38,791 bases of DNA, taken from NCBI GenBank assembly GCA_020353135.1, contig CP070688.1, positions 3,192,286-3,231,076 on the forward strand. Direction: 5' to 3'. The stretch is from Chloroflexota bacterium. GTDB taxonomy: Bacteria; Chloroflexota; Anaerolineae; Promineifilales; Promineifilaceae. Below the pieces are notes generated by a model that saw only the letters and a program-made list of their open reading frames with translations, did no database searches and was not told where the DNA came from. The translations under genes and the position numbers were made by a program. Positions 15,199 to 23,391 of the stretch are shown here, in pieces (the first letter of the stretch is position 1; every line of letters begins with the position of its first letter).

Positions 15199-16758
15199 CT
15201 ACCAGCCGAAAACCTGGATTTCGGAGATGGCTGTGAAGTCAGTGCGATGTTCCTCTTTGCGCGGATAACTGCTGAGGATCCTGATTTCTAGCCAGTTGGT
15301 GCGCCAATGATTAACCTCAAATGACTGCCAGGAGCAATCATTGACCAACTCCAGTTCCTGGCGCTCGCCATCAGAACCCGTTAACAAGATTCGCTGCGGT
15401 ATGCGGTTTTTTAGACACCAATTGATGGAGCGATCACAGGGATCGCGTTTGGCGTAGCCAGGCATGATATTAAACGATGAGAGCGTGATTTCTCGGTCAA
15501 ACATTAATTGAATCGTTGCGCCTTGTCCATCTCCTATCACCCGCCATGCAGTCTCATTCACACCATCGGTCAAATTGCGCGGGGAATATGAAGTCGAATT
15601 GCCGCAAGTATCGACGCCGCTTCCAGCCTGGTCCGATGCGCTATTGCTCGCCAAGCCAGCCAGGTTCGACGGTAGGGACGTCGATTCAGGTGACGGTGTT
15701 TCAGTTGCTGTCGGCGACGCTGTTGGCGTCGGAGATGCCGCCGGTGTTGAAGTTGCTGTTGGCGCAAGTGTTAGCGTCACCGTAGGCGTGGTCGTTGAGT
15801 TTCCGGCCAATGCGGTAGTCGAGGTAGGTACAGATGCAGTGCCTGCGCCTTCAAACAGCCACCAGACAGCTACGCCCACGGCAATGATCAGCAGCGGAAT
15901 AAGACCAACGATGGGGCTTACCGGGAATGGGCGCTTCTGTTCTCGCAGCGCGGCCGCCATCGATGCCGCATCTGGAAAACGACTGGCCCTCTCCATGGCC
16001 ATGGCCTGTAACACAACCGCTTCTGTTTGAGCGCTGACCTGAGAACTTAGTTGGCGTGGCGGCTTGAACGTTCTTGGCGTAGCCATGCGCCTGCTGGCTG
16101 ACGTCGGCGCCTGGCCAGTTAGCGCATGGTACAGCGTGGCGCCCAGGCTATAAATGTCACTCCAGGGTCCGGTGTGACCCGGCTCCATTTCGTACTGCTC
16201 GGGTGGAGCATACTCCGGCGTACCCATACCTAACACAATGGTGCGGGTGATCGGATCAGCCGGATCCCACATTTTGACCAGGCCAAAATCAACCAGCACG
16301 GCCTGGCCGTCCGGCTTGATAATGATGTTCGGCGGTTTGATATCCCGGTGAATGACTTGCCGGCTGTGGCAATATGCCAGGGCGTCGAGTAGCTGGCCGG
16401 CCCACACCAGGACCTGCGCTTCTGATATGGCTCCCTCGCGGGCGATGAGTTCGTGCAAGCTCTCGCCCTCGACGAAGCGCATGACCAAGTATAATTTGCC
16501 CGCAGCCTCAAAATAATCGAGTACGTCGACCAGGTTGGGATGATTCAATTTCGCCAGTGTCAGGGCTTCTTCTTGAAACTGATCATATCCCCGGGCTAGA
16601 TCAGCCGAAGCCCTCGTTTGAATAACGAATTCCTTGACGGCGACCGGGACTTTGAGGCTCAGATGCCAGGCTCGGTAGACGACACTCATGCCGCCCTGCT
16701 GCCCCAGCGTGGAGACTATCCGGTAGCGATTCTGGAGAATGGTGCCTGGCTCCAACAT
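15199..16758 (-). CDS. Transmembrane Ser/Thr kinase (class B) with F5/8 type C (discoidin)-like ectodomain
   Basis: I chose ATG 16758 over GTG 16764. AGGG lies seven bases before the ATG, and the catalytic Lys then falls at residue 42, as in most of the other kinases here. The kinase domain (about 12-270) has GQQGGMSVVYRAW (one extra residue in the Gly-rich loop), VKEF, HRDIKPPN, VDFGLVKMWDP and GTPEYAPPEQY. One TM helix (VGLIPLLIIAVGVAVWWLF) and a Thr/Ala/Pro linker follow. The last roughly 150 residues (SPRNLTDGVNETAWRV, IQLMFDREITLSSFNIMPGY, NWLEIRIL, TAISEIQVFGW) match the galactose-binding/F5/8C fold, suggesting glycan binding. The first gene of the A-B pair lies nine bases upstream. Confidence 0.93.
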   Translation of the reverse strand: MLEPGTILQNRYRIVSTLGQQGGMSVVYRAWHLSLKVPVAVKEFVIQTRASADLARGYDQFQEEALTLAKLNHPNLVDVLDYFEAAGKLYLVMRFVEGESLHELIAREGAISEAQVLVWAGQLLDALAYCHSRQVIHRDIKPPNIIIKPDGQAVLVDFGLVKMWDPADPITRTIVLGMGTPEYAPPEQYEMEPGHTGPWSDIYSLGATLYHALTGQAPTSASRRMATPRTFKPPRQLSSQVSAQTEAVVLQAMAMERASRFPDAASMAAALREQKRPFPVSPIVGLIPLLIIAVGVAVWWLFEGAGTASVPTSTTALAGNSTTTPTVTLTLAPTATSTPAASPTPTASPTATETPSPESTSLPSNLAGLASNSASDQAGSGVDTCGNSTSYSPRNLTDGVNETAWRVIGDGQGATIQLMFDREITLSSFNIMPGYAKRDPCDRSINWCLKNRIPQRILLTGSDGERQELELVNDCSWQSFEVNHWRTNWLEIRILSSYPRKEEHRTDFTAISEIQVFGW

Positions 16759-16767
16759 CTTCACACC

Positions 16768-18705
16768 CTACCTGGCCCAGGCCGGATAACTGCCCCGGGT
16801 TGTCAAGCGGGTCGCACCCGAACCGTCGGCATTCATGATATAGATATGGCTGAAGTCGTCGATTTCCTGGGTGAAGATAATCTGATCGCCGACGGCCGAC
16901 CAGCGAGCGCCCCAATCATAGTTGGGGCTGTTGTATATCAGTCGCTGGTTGCTACCGTCGGCATCCATGACGAAGAGAGCCGGATCTTCGTTGCCCACAA
17001 TGGACAGGTACAGAATGGAACGGCCGTCGGGCGACCATTCCGGCGACCAGTCACTGTGGCCGTTATCGGTCAGCTGCTGGTGATTGCCGCCCGATATATC
17101 GCTGGTATAGATTTCCCAGGTGCTACCCTTCACCGTTCCGCTGTTGTAGACCAATTGGTCATTCACAGACCAACTGACGTGCCCTTCACGTAGATCGGTA
17201 TCTGTCACCTGACGCAAACCACTGCCGTCGGCCGAAATGATATAGATGTCATAGTCGCCGTCGCGATTGGAGACGAAGACGACTTGCCGGCCGTCAGGCG
17301 ACCAGCTAGGCAGGTGGTCTTCTTCCGGATGGTGGGTCAAGCGGCGCAAGTTGCTGCCGTCGCGATTCATAATGTAAATCTCCCAGTTGCCGTCCCGGTT
17401 GCTTTCAAAAACCATTTGCCGGCCATCGGAAGAGACGGCCGGGAGCTGGTCGTCGGCGTCGTTGGCGGTCAGCTGGGTCACATCGCTACCACCGCTCATG
17501 TCCATCGCATACAGTTCAAAGTCGCCATCCCGGTTTGACTGGAACACAATCTGCGGCGCCGGTTCCGGCGTGAACGTCGGCGAAGGTGTCGCCGTGGGCG
17601 TGGCTGAGGGTGTTTCGCTAGGTGTTGGCGATGGCGTAGTAGTTGGCGGCGCGATTGCGCCCGGCTGATCCACTTCCTCGTCTATTTGCTCCGGTTGGCT
17701 TGAGTTGGTCGCCATTGGCGCTGGGATCCCACTGAGTCCTGATTCCGGCGTGGGCGTTGTTTCCCCGCGGTCGAATACGCCGGCCAGAGTCAGCCCACCC
17801 GCCGCCAGCAGCAGAATGGCGATGATGAGCGCCGGCCAGATCCATTTGCGCCAGAGTGGCTGCGTTTCGGTCGCCTGGACTTGGGGCCAGAACAGCGTGT
17901 CGGCCGTCCCCTGCAGGGCGCGATAAAAAGCGCCGGCCGACGCGAAGCGCAGCTCGCGGTCCATTTGCAAGGCCTGCTCCACGGCCGCAGCCACGTGGGC
18001 AGAGACAGAAGGCGCCAGCTGGCGCACCGGCGGGAAGTTGAAGGGTGATGAAGCCGGATCATGCCCGGTCAGCAGTTGGTGTAATACGGCGCCCAAGGCG
18101 TAAATGTCGCTTCGGGCGTCAGCCTGTTCCAGGGCATATTGCTCCGGTGCGGCATAGCCGGGCGTGCCCAGAGCCTGGGTATCTTTGGTCTGGCTAGATT
18201 TAAAGTGGCGGGCGATGCCGAAATCGATGAGCTTCAGCCGGCCGTCCGGCTGAACGATGATATTAGAGGGCTTGAGATCGCGGAAAATGACAGGCGGGTT
18301 CTGGTTGTGCAGGTAATCCAGGACATCGCAGAGCTGTTCGGTCCAGATCAATACCTGCTGTTCACTAAACCGGTTGCCAGGCGTTCGTTGCCACGCGGCA
18401 TCGAGGTCTTCACCCTCAATGTACTCAGTGACCAAGTAAGACCGGCCGTCGCTATGGAAATAGTCGCTAACTGCGGCGATGCCCGGATGGTTAAGCTGGG
18501 CCAGGATCATCGCCTCTTGTTCAAATCGCTCGGACGCCCATTGCCGGTCGGCGGCCGACAGATTGGCCGGATCAAATTCCTTGATGGCCACCGGCTGGTT
18601 GCCCAGTCGAATGTCCCTGGCCAGGTAGACCGTGGCAAAACCTCCTCCGCCTACTCGCTGTTGGATGACGTAACGATCTTCTTTCTTACTACCTGGTTCT
18701 AGCAC
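16768..18705 (-). CDS. Transmembrane Ser/Thr kinase (class A) with PD40/TolB-like propeller
   Basis: The frame is open back to TTG 18777, but GTG 18705 gives MLEPGSKKEDRY, which matches the N-terminus of the sister kinases and places the catalytic Lys at 42 as in most of them. Neither start has a clear Shine-Dalgarno. The kinase has GGGGFATVYLARD, VAIKEF, FRDLKPSN, DFGIARHF and LGTPGYAAPEQY. A TM (WPALIIAILLLAAGGLTLAG) and a Ser/Thr/Pro linker follow. The external part has about six PD40 blades (VFQSNRDGDFELYAMD, VFESNRDGNWEIYIMN, VFVSNRDGDYDIYIIS, plus three more divergent). The propeller is close to that of the kinase at 12424-14340. This gene precedes the class B kinase by nine bases. Confidence 0.93.
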   Translation of the reverse strand: MLEPGSKKEDRYVIQQRVGGGGFATVYLARDIRLGNQPVAIKEFDPANLSAADRQWASERFEQEAMILAQLNHPGIAAVSDYFHSDGRSYLVTEYIEGEDLDAAWQRTPGNRFSEQQVLIWTEQLCDVLDYLHNQNPPVIFRDLKPSNIIVQPDGRLKLIDFGIARHFKSSQTKDTQALGTPGYAAPEQYALEQADARSDIYALGAVLHQLLTGHDPASSPFNFPPVRQLAPSVSAHVAAAVEQALQMDRELRFASAGAFYRALQGTADTLFWPQVQATETQPLWRKWIWPALIIAILLLAAGGLTLAGVFDRGETTPTPESGLSGIPAPMATNSSQPEQIDEEVDQPGAIAPPTTTPSPTPSETPSATPTATPSPTFTPEPAPQIVFQSNRDGDFELYAMDMSGGSDVTQLTANDADDQLPAVSSDGRQMVFESNRDGNWEIYIMNRDGSNLRRLTHHPEEDHLPSWSPDGRQVVFVSNRDGDYDIYIISADGSGLRQVTDTDLREGHVSWSVNDQLVYNSGTVKGSTWEIYTSDISGGNHQQLTDNGHSDWSPEWSPDGRSILYLSIVGNEDPALFVMDADGSNQRLIYNSPNYDWGARWSAVGDQIIFTQEIDDFSHIYIMNADGSGATRLTTRGSYPAWAR

Positions 18706-18872
18706 TTGATCAACCGTAGCTATTTCCTTGACATGCGGGACGAGAAAAGAATACTGGATGTCGTCCGAACCACTCAAATGGGCTGAATGAGTTCGCGCCC
18801 CATGTCATAGATGATCCCGTAGAGAGACCTGATTTCCTGCATTGGACAGGAGGGTCATCGCAGAGTTGCCGG

Positions 18873-21425
18873 TTACTCATAATGCTCCACCGTCAAACCA
18901 ACGAGATTAAGCGCCGGATCGTAAGATAGGGTGCTGCTTTCTGAAAGGTCCGTTATTCCAATGGCCGTCAACCGGCCGTCCGTGCAATCAGGCGGAACAT
19001 CAAGCGCGAGCAAGTCAATGTGACCTACAGCATCGCTCCATACTTCCGTGATCGCGCTGGCCCAGGAAACCACGTTATCGGCCGTGTGCCACTCACGGAT
19101 GTTCTGGCCTAGCACCAGGTCGGTCACGGAATCAGGCCCTCGACTACAAGTGATGATGACTTGCCCAATAGTCATCCCGCCGAAGCGTGTGTAACCATTG
19201 CCACTGTTTATCAGAAGATGGACCCGTCGAGCTCCAGATACATCTAGCGGAATCTTGATGGTTGCCGGCAACGTAGTATGTGACGCGGTTGAGGCACTTG
19301 TCTTGAACACTTGCCCGTTTAGCAAGAACGGTACGCCGCCCAGAGTCATTGATCCCCTGGGCGGCGAGCTGAAATCTAGCGCTTTGTTGGTCAGGCCGTC
19401 CAGGGACGCCGTATGATAGACAACCGCCGCAACGTGAGTAGGCGCCATCCGTTGGCTGTCTACATCTTCAGCTGATTGAGCGCAGCGAAAGCCATAAGCA
19501 TCAGTTGACTCGTCAGGCGCTTGCCACAAGCGGAAAGTTGCCCGATTGTAGATGCCGGAGCTTGTCCATGAGCCACCCCGTAGCACGCGTACTTCTCCGC
19601 TCGCCGGTCCCGTGGGATCACTCTCGTCGGAAACGGCATAGTAGTCCCGGCTGTACCAATCGTTCGCCCATTCGTAGACATTGCCACCCATATCTAACGC
19701 CGTATAAGGGCTGGCACCATCTGGATAGCTACCCACTGGCGCAGTATGGCGGTAGCCGTCGTCGACGGCATCGTCGGCCCAGTCCACTGTCAAGCTCCGA
19801 TCGGCGAAGTTCAACAGGTCACCGGCCGGGCGCTTGTTACCCCATGGATATCTTCGGCCGTCAGTCCCGCGCCCGGCTTTTTCCCACTCCGCTTCCGTGG
19901 GCAGGCGACGACCGACCCACTTGCAGTAGGCAATTGCATCGTTCCAACTCACCTGGACCACCGGATGGTTATCCAATCCAATTATGGCGCTGTCTGGACC
20001 GTGTGGATGAAGCCAATCTGCGCCAGAGACAAAAACTCGATCATTATCGTCTGACCAAACCAAGCTGCCGCCATTTCGCTCGGCATCTGTCGCGTAACCA
20101 GTGTTTCTTACGAATGTGGCAAACATGTCATTGCTTACTTCTGTCCGGTCAATCCAGAAGCCGCTAACAGATACTGCGTGTTGCGGGCTCTCGTCATCGT
20201 CCGCGTCAGGGTCGCCTGGGAGACTGCCCATTCGGAATTCTCCCGGCGGAACAAAGACCTGAGTCATCCCATCCGCACCCAATGTAAAAAACTCATTGCC
20301 AGGCGTTGCATCTGGGATCAGGCTATCTGTCGGCGACGGCGAATGCACGGTATTTGGCGGAGGCGTTTCAGATGGTACGGGCTCTTCGGCTGTCGGAAGC
20401 GCTTCAGTTGGCGCCGGTAAAGAGGTGATTGATGTCGCCGTGCCCATGGGTATGATCGTTGGATTCTCAACCAGCTCGGCCGTCAGCGTAGGGCCGAGTG
20501 TGGCGTCTTCTCTAGCCAGAAACCACCAGCCGCCGGCTCCTAGCGCGACAATCAATAGCAGGATGCCGCCGGCGATGATCGCGACCGGATAGCGGCGCTT
20601 CTTTTTTACCAGGGAGGCAGCCATCGCCGCCGCGTCTGGGTAACGCTTATCGCGCTCCATTGCCATGGCGTGCAAAACGACGGCCTCGGTTTGAGCGCTC
20701 ACTTGCCCGTTGAGGAGCCGAAGAGGTTGGAGTTCCATTGGCGCCACCATGCGTTGGCTGGCCGTGGGCGGCGCCTGCCCGGTCAGCGCATGGTAAAGGG
20801 TTGCTCCGACGCTGTAAACATCGCTCCAAGCTCCAGTGTGGCCTGGTTGGCTGTCATACTGTTCCGGAGGAGCGTATTCGGGCGTACCCATGTTTATCAT
20901 GATGGTGCGGGTGCGCGGATCATTGGGATCAAGCAGTTTCACTAGCCCGAAATCGACCAAGACCGCCTGGCCATCGGGACGCACGATGATGTTGGCCGGT
21001 TTGATGTCCCGGTGTGCCACTCCCTGATCGTGACAGTAGTCCAAAGCGGCGAGTAGTTGCTTCGCCCATTCCAGCACCTGCATCTCAGGTAGCGGGCCCG
21101 CCTCATCGATGAGGGATTGCAGACTTTGCCCTTCGACAAACCTCATTACCAGATAGGCATTGTCTGCCTCTTGGAAATAGTCGGTCACATCGACCAGGTT
21201 CGGATGGTCGAGCCTGGCCAGGACGTGGGCTTCCAACTGGAATTGCTCCTTCCAGTGATCCAATGGTCGCCCATCCAGAGTTATCTGTGGGGTCATTTCC
21301 TTGAGAGCAACAGGTACCTTCAGATTAAGATCCCAGGCGCGGTATACGACGCTCATACCACCCTTGCCCAGAACGGAAACGATCCGGTATCGATCCTTGA
21401 CAATGTGTCCCGTTGCAAGTGTCAT
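18873..21425 (-). CDS. Transmembrane Ser/Thr kinase (class B) with SUMF1/FGE-like domain and C-terminal beta domain
   Basis: This 850-aa protein has a kinase (about 12-270) with GKGGMSVVYRAW, Lys42, HRDIKPAN (Asp140), DFG 158-160 and GTPEYAPPEQY. A TM (VAIIAGGILLLIVALGAGGW, 281-300) and a linker follow. A sulfatase-modifying-factor (SUMF1/FGE) domain spans about 378-650 (FVPPGEFRMGS, VSWNDAIAYCKWVGRRLPTE, RRYPWGN, DMGGNVYEWANDWY, LRGGSW, YGFRCAQ). The two catalytic cysteines of true FGE map to Ser622 and Asn627, so it is probably a binding (C-type-lectin-like) module. A roughly 190-residue beta domain (MTLGGVPFLLNGQVFKT, IKIPLDVSGARRVHLLINSG) resembling carbohydrate-binding jelly rolls ends the chain. 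It lies 24 bases after the class A partner. Confidence 0.94.
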   Translation of the reverse strand: MTLATGHIVKDRYRIVSVLGKGGMSVVYRAWDLNLKVPVALKEMTPQITLDGRPLDHWKEQFQLEAHVLARLDHPNLVDVTDYFQEADNAYLVMRFVEGQSLQSLIDEAGPLPEMQVLEWAKQLLAALDYCHDQGVAHRDIKPANIIVRPDGQAVLVDFGLVKLLDPNDPRTRTIMINMGTPEYAPPEQYDSQPGHTGAWSDVYSVGATLYHALTGQAPPTASQRMVAPMELQPLRLLNGQVSAQTEAVVLHAMAMERDKRYPDAAAMAASLVKKKRRYPVAIIAGGILLLIVALGAGGWWFLAREDATLGPTLTAELVENPTIIPMGTATSITSLPAPTEALPTAEEPVPSETPPPNTVHSPSPTDSLIPDATPGNEFFTLGADGMTQVFVPPGEFRMGSLPGDPDADDDESPQHAVSVSGFWIDRTEVSNDMFATFVRNTGYATDAERNGGSLVWSDDNDRVFVSGADWLHPHGPDSAIIGLDNHPVVQVSWNDAIAYCKWVGRRLPTEAEWEKAGRGTDGRRYPWGNKRPAGDLLNFADRSLTVDWADDAVDDGYRHTAPVGSYPDGASPYTALDMGGNVYEWANDWYSRDYYAVSDESDPTGPASGEVRVLRGGSWTSSGIYNRATFRLWQAPDESTDAYGFRCAQSAEDVDSQRMAPTHVAAVVYHTASLDGLTNKALDFSSPPRGSMTLGGVPFLLNGQVFKTSASTASHTTLPATIKIPLDVSGARRVHLLINSGNGYTRFGGMTIGQVIITCSRGPDSVTDLVLGQNIREWHTADNVVSWASAITEVWSDAVGHIDLLALDVPPDCTDGRLTAIGITDLSESSTLSYDPALNLVGLTVEHYE

Positions 21426-21449
21426 ATGGATCCGCCCCCTCCGTCCGAT

Positions 21450-23306
21450 CTACAATTCCTCGGGCCAGGTGGCAAGTATCAACGTTCCCAGGGACGTGGC
21501 CACCATGAATTGGCGCGAAGCGTGGGCGCAGAGCATCGTTTCCTGATCGGCGGCGTCCAAGCGATCGTTGTCGTTCGTACACAAGGTGAAGCCATATACA
21601 GCGCCGTCCCTGGGTGTGGCTCCCATCGCCCGCCAGGGGATGGCGAACTCCATGTCATAGCCGGCCGCTGTCTGGCTGGCTGCTACCAGCGCGCCGGGGA
21701 TCGAACCAGACCGGTTTTGTGGTAGCCACTGGTGGGTTTCGGCCGGTATCTCGGCGAAGTTGCCCGGTGACACACCCAACTGGGAGTCGTCGCCGTCGAA
21801 GTCGTCCACAGCGAAATCACCAGCCAGATCGGCGTCGAACTGGATCTCCAGGCTGTCACCTTCATAGACAAACCGGCCGGTGCCCATCTTGCCCGGATGG
21901 TCGTCGACTCGGTTCAGAGCCACGTACAGAAAGTTTTCATCCCAGGCCAACCGCATATCGGATGACAGATCGCTTTCGCCCTGCCAGTTGCTGGCCCCGG
22001 CTACTGGGGCAACTACGGGATAAGAAGGTACGATGGCCCATTCGTCCAGGGTGCCGTCGATCTGGATCGGGGTCTCGGCCCGGTAGGCGAAGATAGCCGG
22101 GTCGTTAGGCCGGACGCGAGCAGCATTAGCCAGGTAAGTGGCTTCTAGTTGGGCCCTGGCGACCGGATCGGCCGCCGGTCCCGAAATCGCCGGCGTGGGC
22201 TGGCTGGTGGCCGTCGGCGCCGGTATGGACGTGGCCGTTGGCATGGGCGTAGCTGTTGGTGCCTGGGTTGGAACAGCGGTGCTTGTCGCCGTGACTATTG
22301 CCGGTCCGTTGGCGATGGTCGTTACCTGTACGGGATTAAGCGTGATCTGCTGGTCCATTGCCGGCGTGCTGGTTGAGGCGATCCCTGGCTCAGCGCCTTC
22401 CCAGGGCCGGATTATCAACACCGCACCGGCGACGACGAGGATGATAACGGCGACGATGATAGGGATGAGCGGCGGTATTCGCCTGACCGGGACCGGCGGC
22501 GGGGCTGTTTCGCTAATGCCCAGGGCGCGAGCGAAAGCGCCGATCGATTGAAAGCGTGCATCCGGACTGACCTGGGTGGCCTGACTGATTGCCGAAGCGA
22601 CCCGGGCTGACGCTTCCGGATTCAACTGCCGTACCGGCGGCAAGTTCAGCGGCGTCAAGGAGGGATTGTAGCCGGTCAGCAACTGATGCAGCAAAACACC
22701 CAGGCTGTATACGTCGGAACGGATATCGGTCTGACCCTGGCCATATTGCTCTGGGGCGGCGTAGCCTGGCGTCCCCAATTGAACAGTATCGTGCCCCTTC
22801 CACGGTTTGAAGAAGCGGGCGATGCCGAAGTCGATCAACTTCAGCCAGCCATCCGGCCGGACCATGACATTGGCCGGTTTCAGGTCGCGAAAAATTATCG
22901 GCGGATCCCTATGGTGCAGATAAGTGAGCATATCCACCAATTGGCCGGCCCAGACCAATACCTGGCCCTCGTCAAACCGGTCCACCCGGTCGATAGCCTT
23001 CTGCAGGCTTTCCCCCTCGACAAACTCCATGACCAGGTACCAGTAACCGCTCTCTTCGAAGAAGTCGCTTACGTCAGCGATACCCTGATGGTTTAGTTGA
23101 GCCAGTACTTGGGCTTCCTGCCGAAAGGCGGTCACGGCCCATTCCTGGTCCGAGGCGGGTAGGTTGCTGGGATCCATCTCCTTAACGGCCACTAACCGGT
23201 CGCCCAGACGAGTGTCAGCGGCCTGGTAAACGATGGCCATGCCGCCCCGGTCGATCATATCGACGATCCGGTAGCGGTCCTGTAGGAAATCGCCCGGCAG
23301 AAGCAT
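21450..23306 (-). CDS. Transmembrane Ser/Thr kinase (class A) with CBM9-like ectodomain
   Basis: This 618-aa protein starts at ATG 23306 (MLLPGDFLQDRYRIV). The kinase has DRGGMAIVYQAAD, Lys42 in VKEM, FRDLKPAN (Asp141), DFGIARFF and LGTPGYAAPEQY. A TM helix (LIPIIVAVIILVVAGAVLII) and a Thr/Pro/Ala linker follow. The last roughly 210 residues (IQIDGTLDEWAIVPS, DMRLAWDENFLYVALNRVDD, GDSLEIQFDAD, GYDMEFAIPWRAMGATP, FTLCTNDND) match the CBM9-like/DOMON-related fold found on xylanases and sensor proteins, which binds sugar ends or haem. A carbohydrate ligand is more likely here because the neighbouring kinases also carry sugar-binding folds. The downstream class B kinase begins 24 bases later. Confidence 0.93.
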   Translation of the reverse strand: MLLPGDFLQDRYRIVDMIDRGGMAIVYQAADTRLGDRLVAVKEMDPSNLPASDQEWAVTAFRQEAQVLAQLNHQGIADVSDFFEESGYWYLVMEFVEGESLQKAIDRVDRFDEGQVLVWAGQLVDMLTYLHHRDPPIIFRDLKPANVMVRPDGWLKLIDFGIARFFKPWKGHDTVQLGTPGYAAPEQYGQGQTDIRSDVYSLGVLLHQLLTGYNPSLTPLNLPPVRQLNPEASARVASAISQATQVSPDARFQSIGAFARALGISETAPPPVPVRRIPPLIPIIVAVIILVVAGAVLIIRPWEGAEPGIASTSTPAMDQQITLNPVQVTTIANGPAIVTATSTAVPTQAPTATPMPTATSIPAPTATSQPTPAISGPAADPVARAQLEATYLANAARVRPNDPAIFAYRAETPIQIDGTLDEWAIVPSYPVVAPVAGASNWQGESDLSSDMRLAWDENFLYVALNRVDDHPGKMGTGRFVYEGDSLEIQFDADLAGDFAVDDFDGDDSQLGVSPGNFAEIPAETHQWLPQNRSGSIPGALVAASQTAAGYDMEFAIPWRAMGATPRDGAVYGFTLCTNDNDRLDAADQETMLCAHASRQFMVATSLGTLILATWPEEL

Positions 23307-23391
23307 CAGAGCGCCGGTCCTTTAGGCATCATATCGACATTGTCTTCCTATCTGGTCATTAAACGACTAACACGGACTACAGAACCGGACT

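Noticed and set aside
18706..18777. TTG start for the PD40 kinase at 18777
   Set aside because: No ribosome site is seen. GTG 18705 places the catalytic Lys at residue 42, as in most of the other kinases, although certainty is limited.
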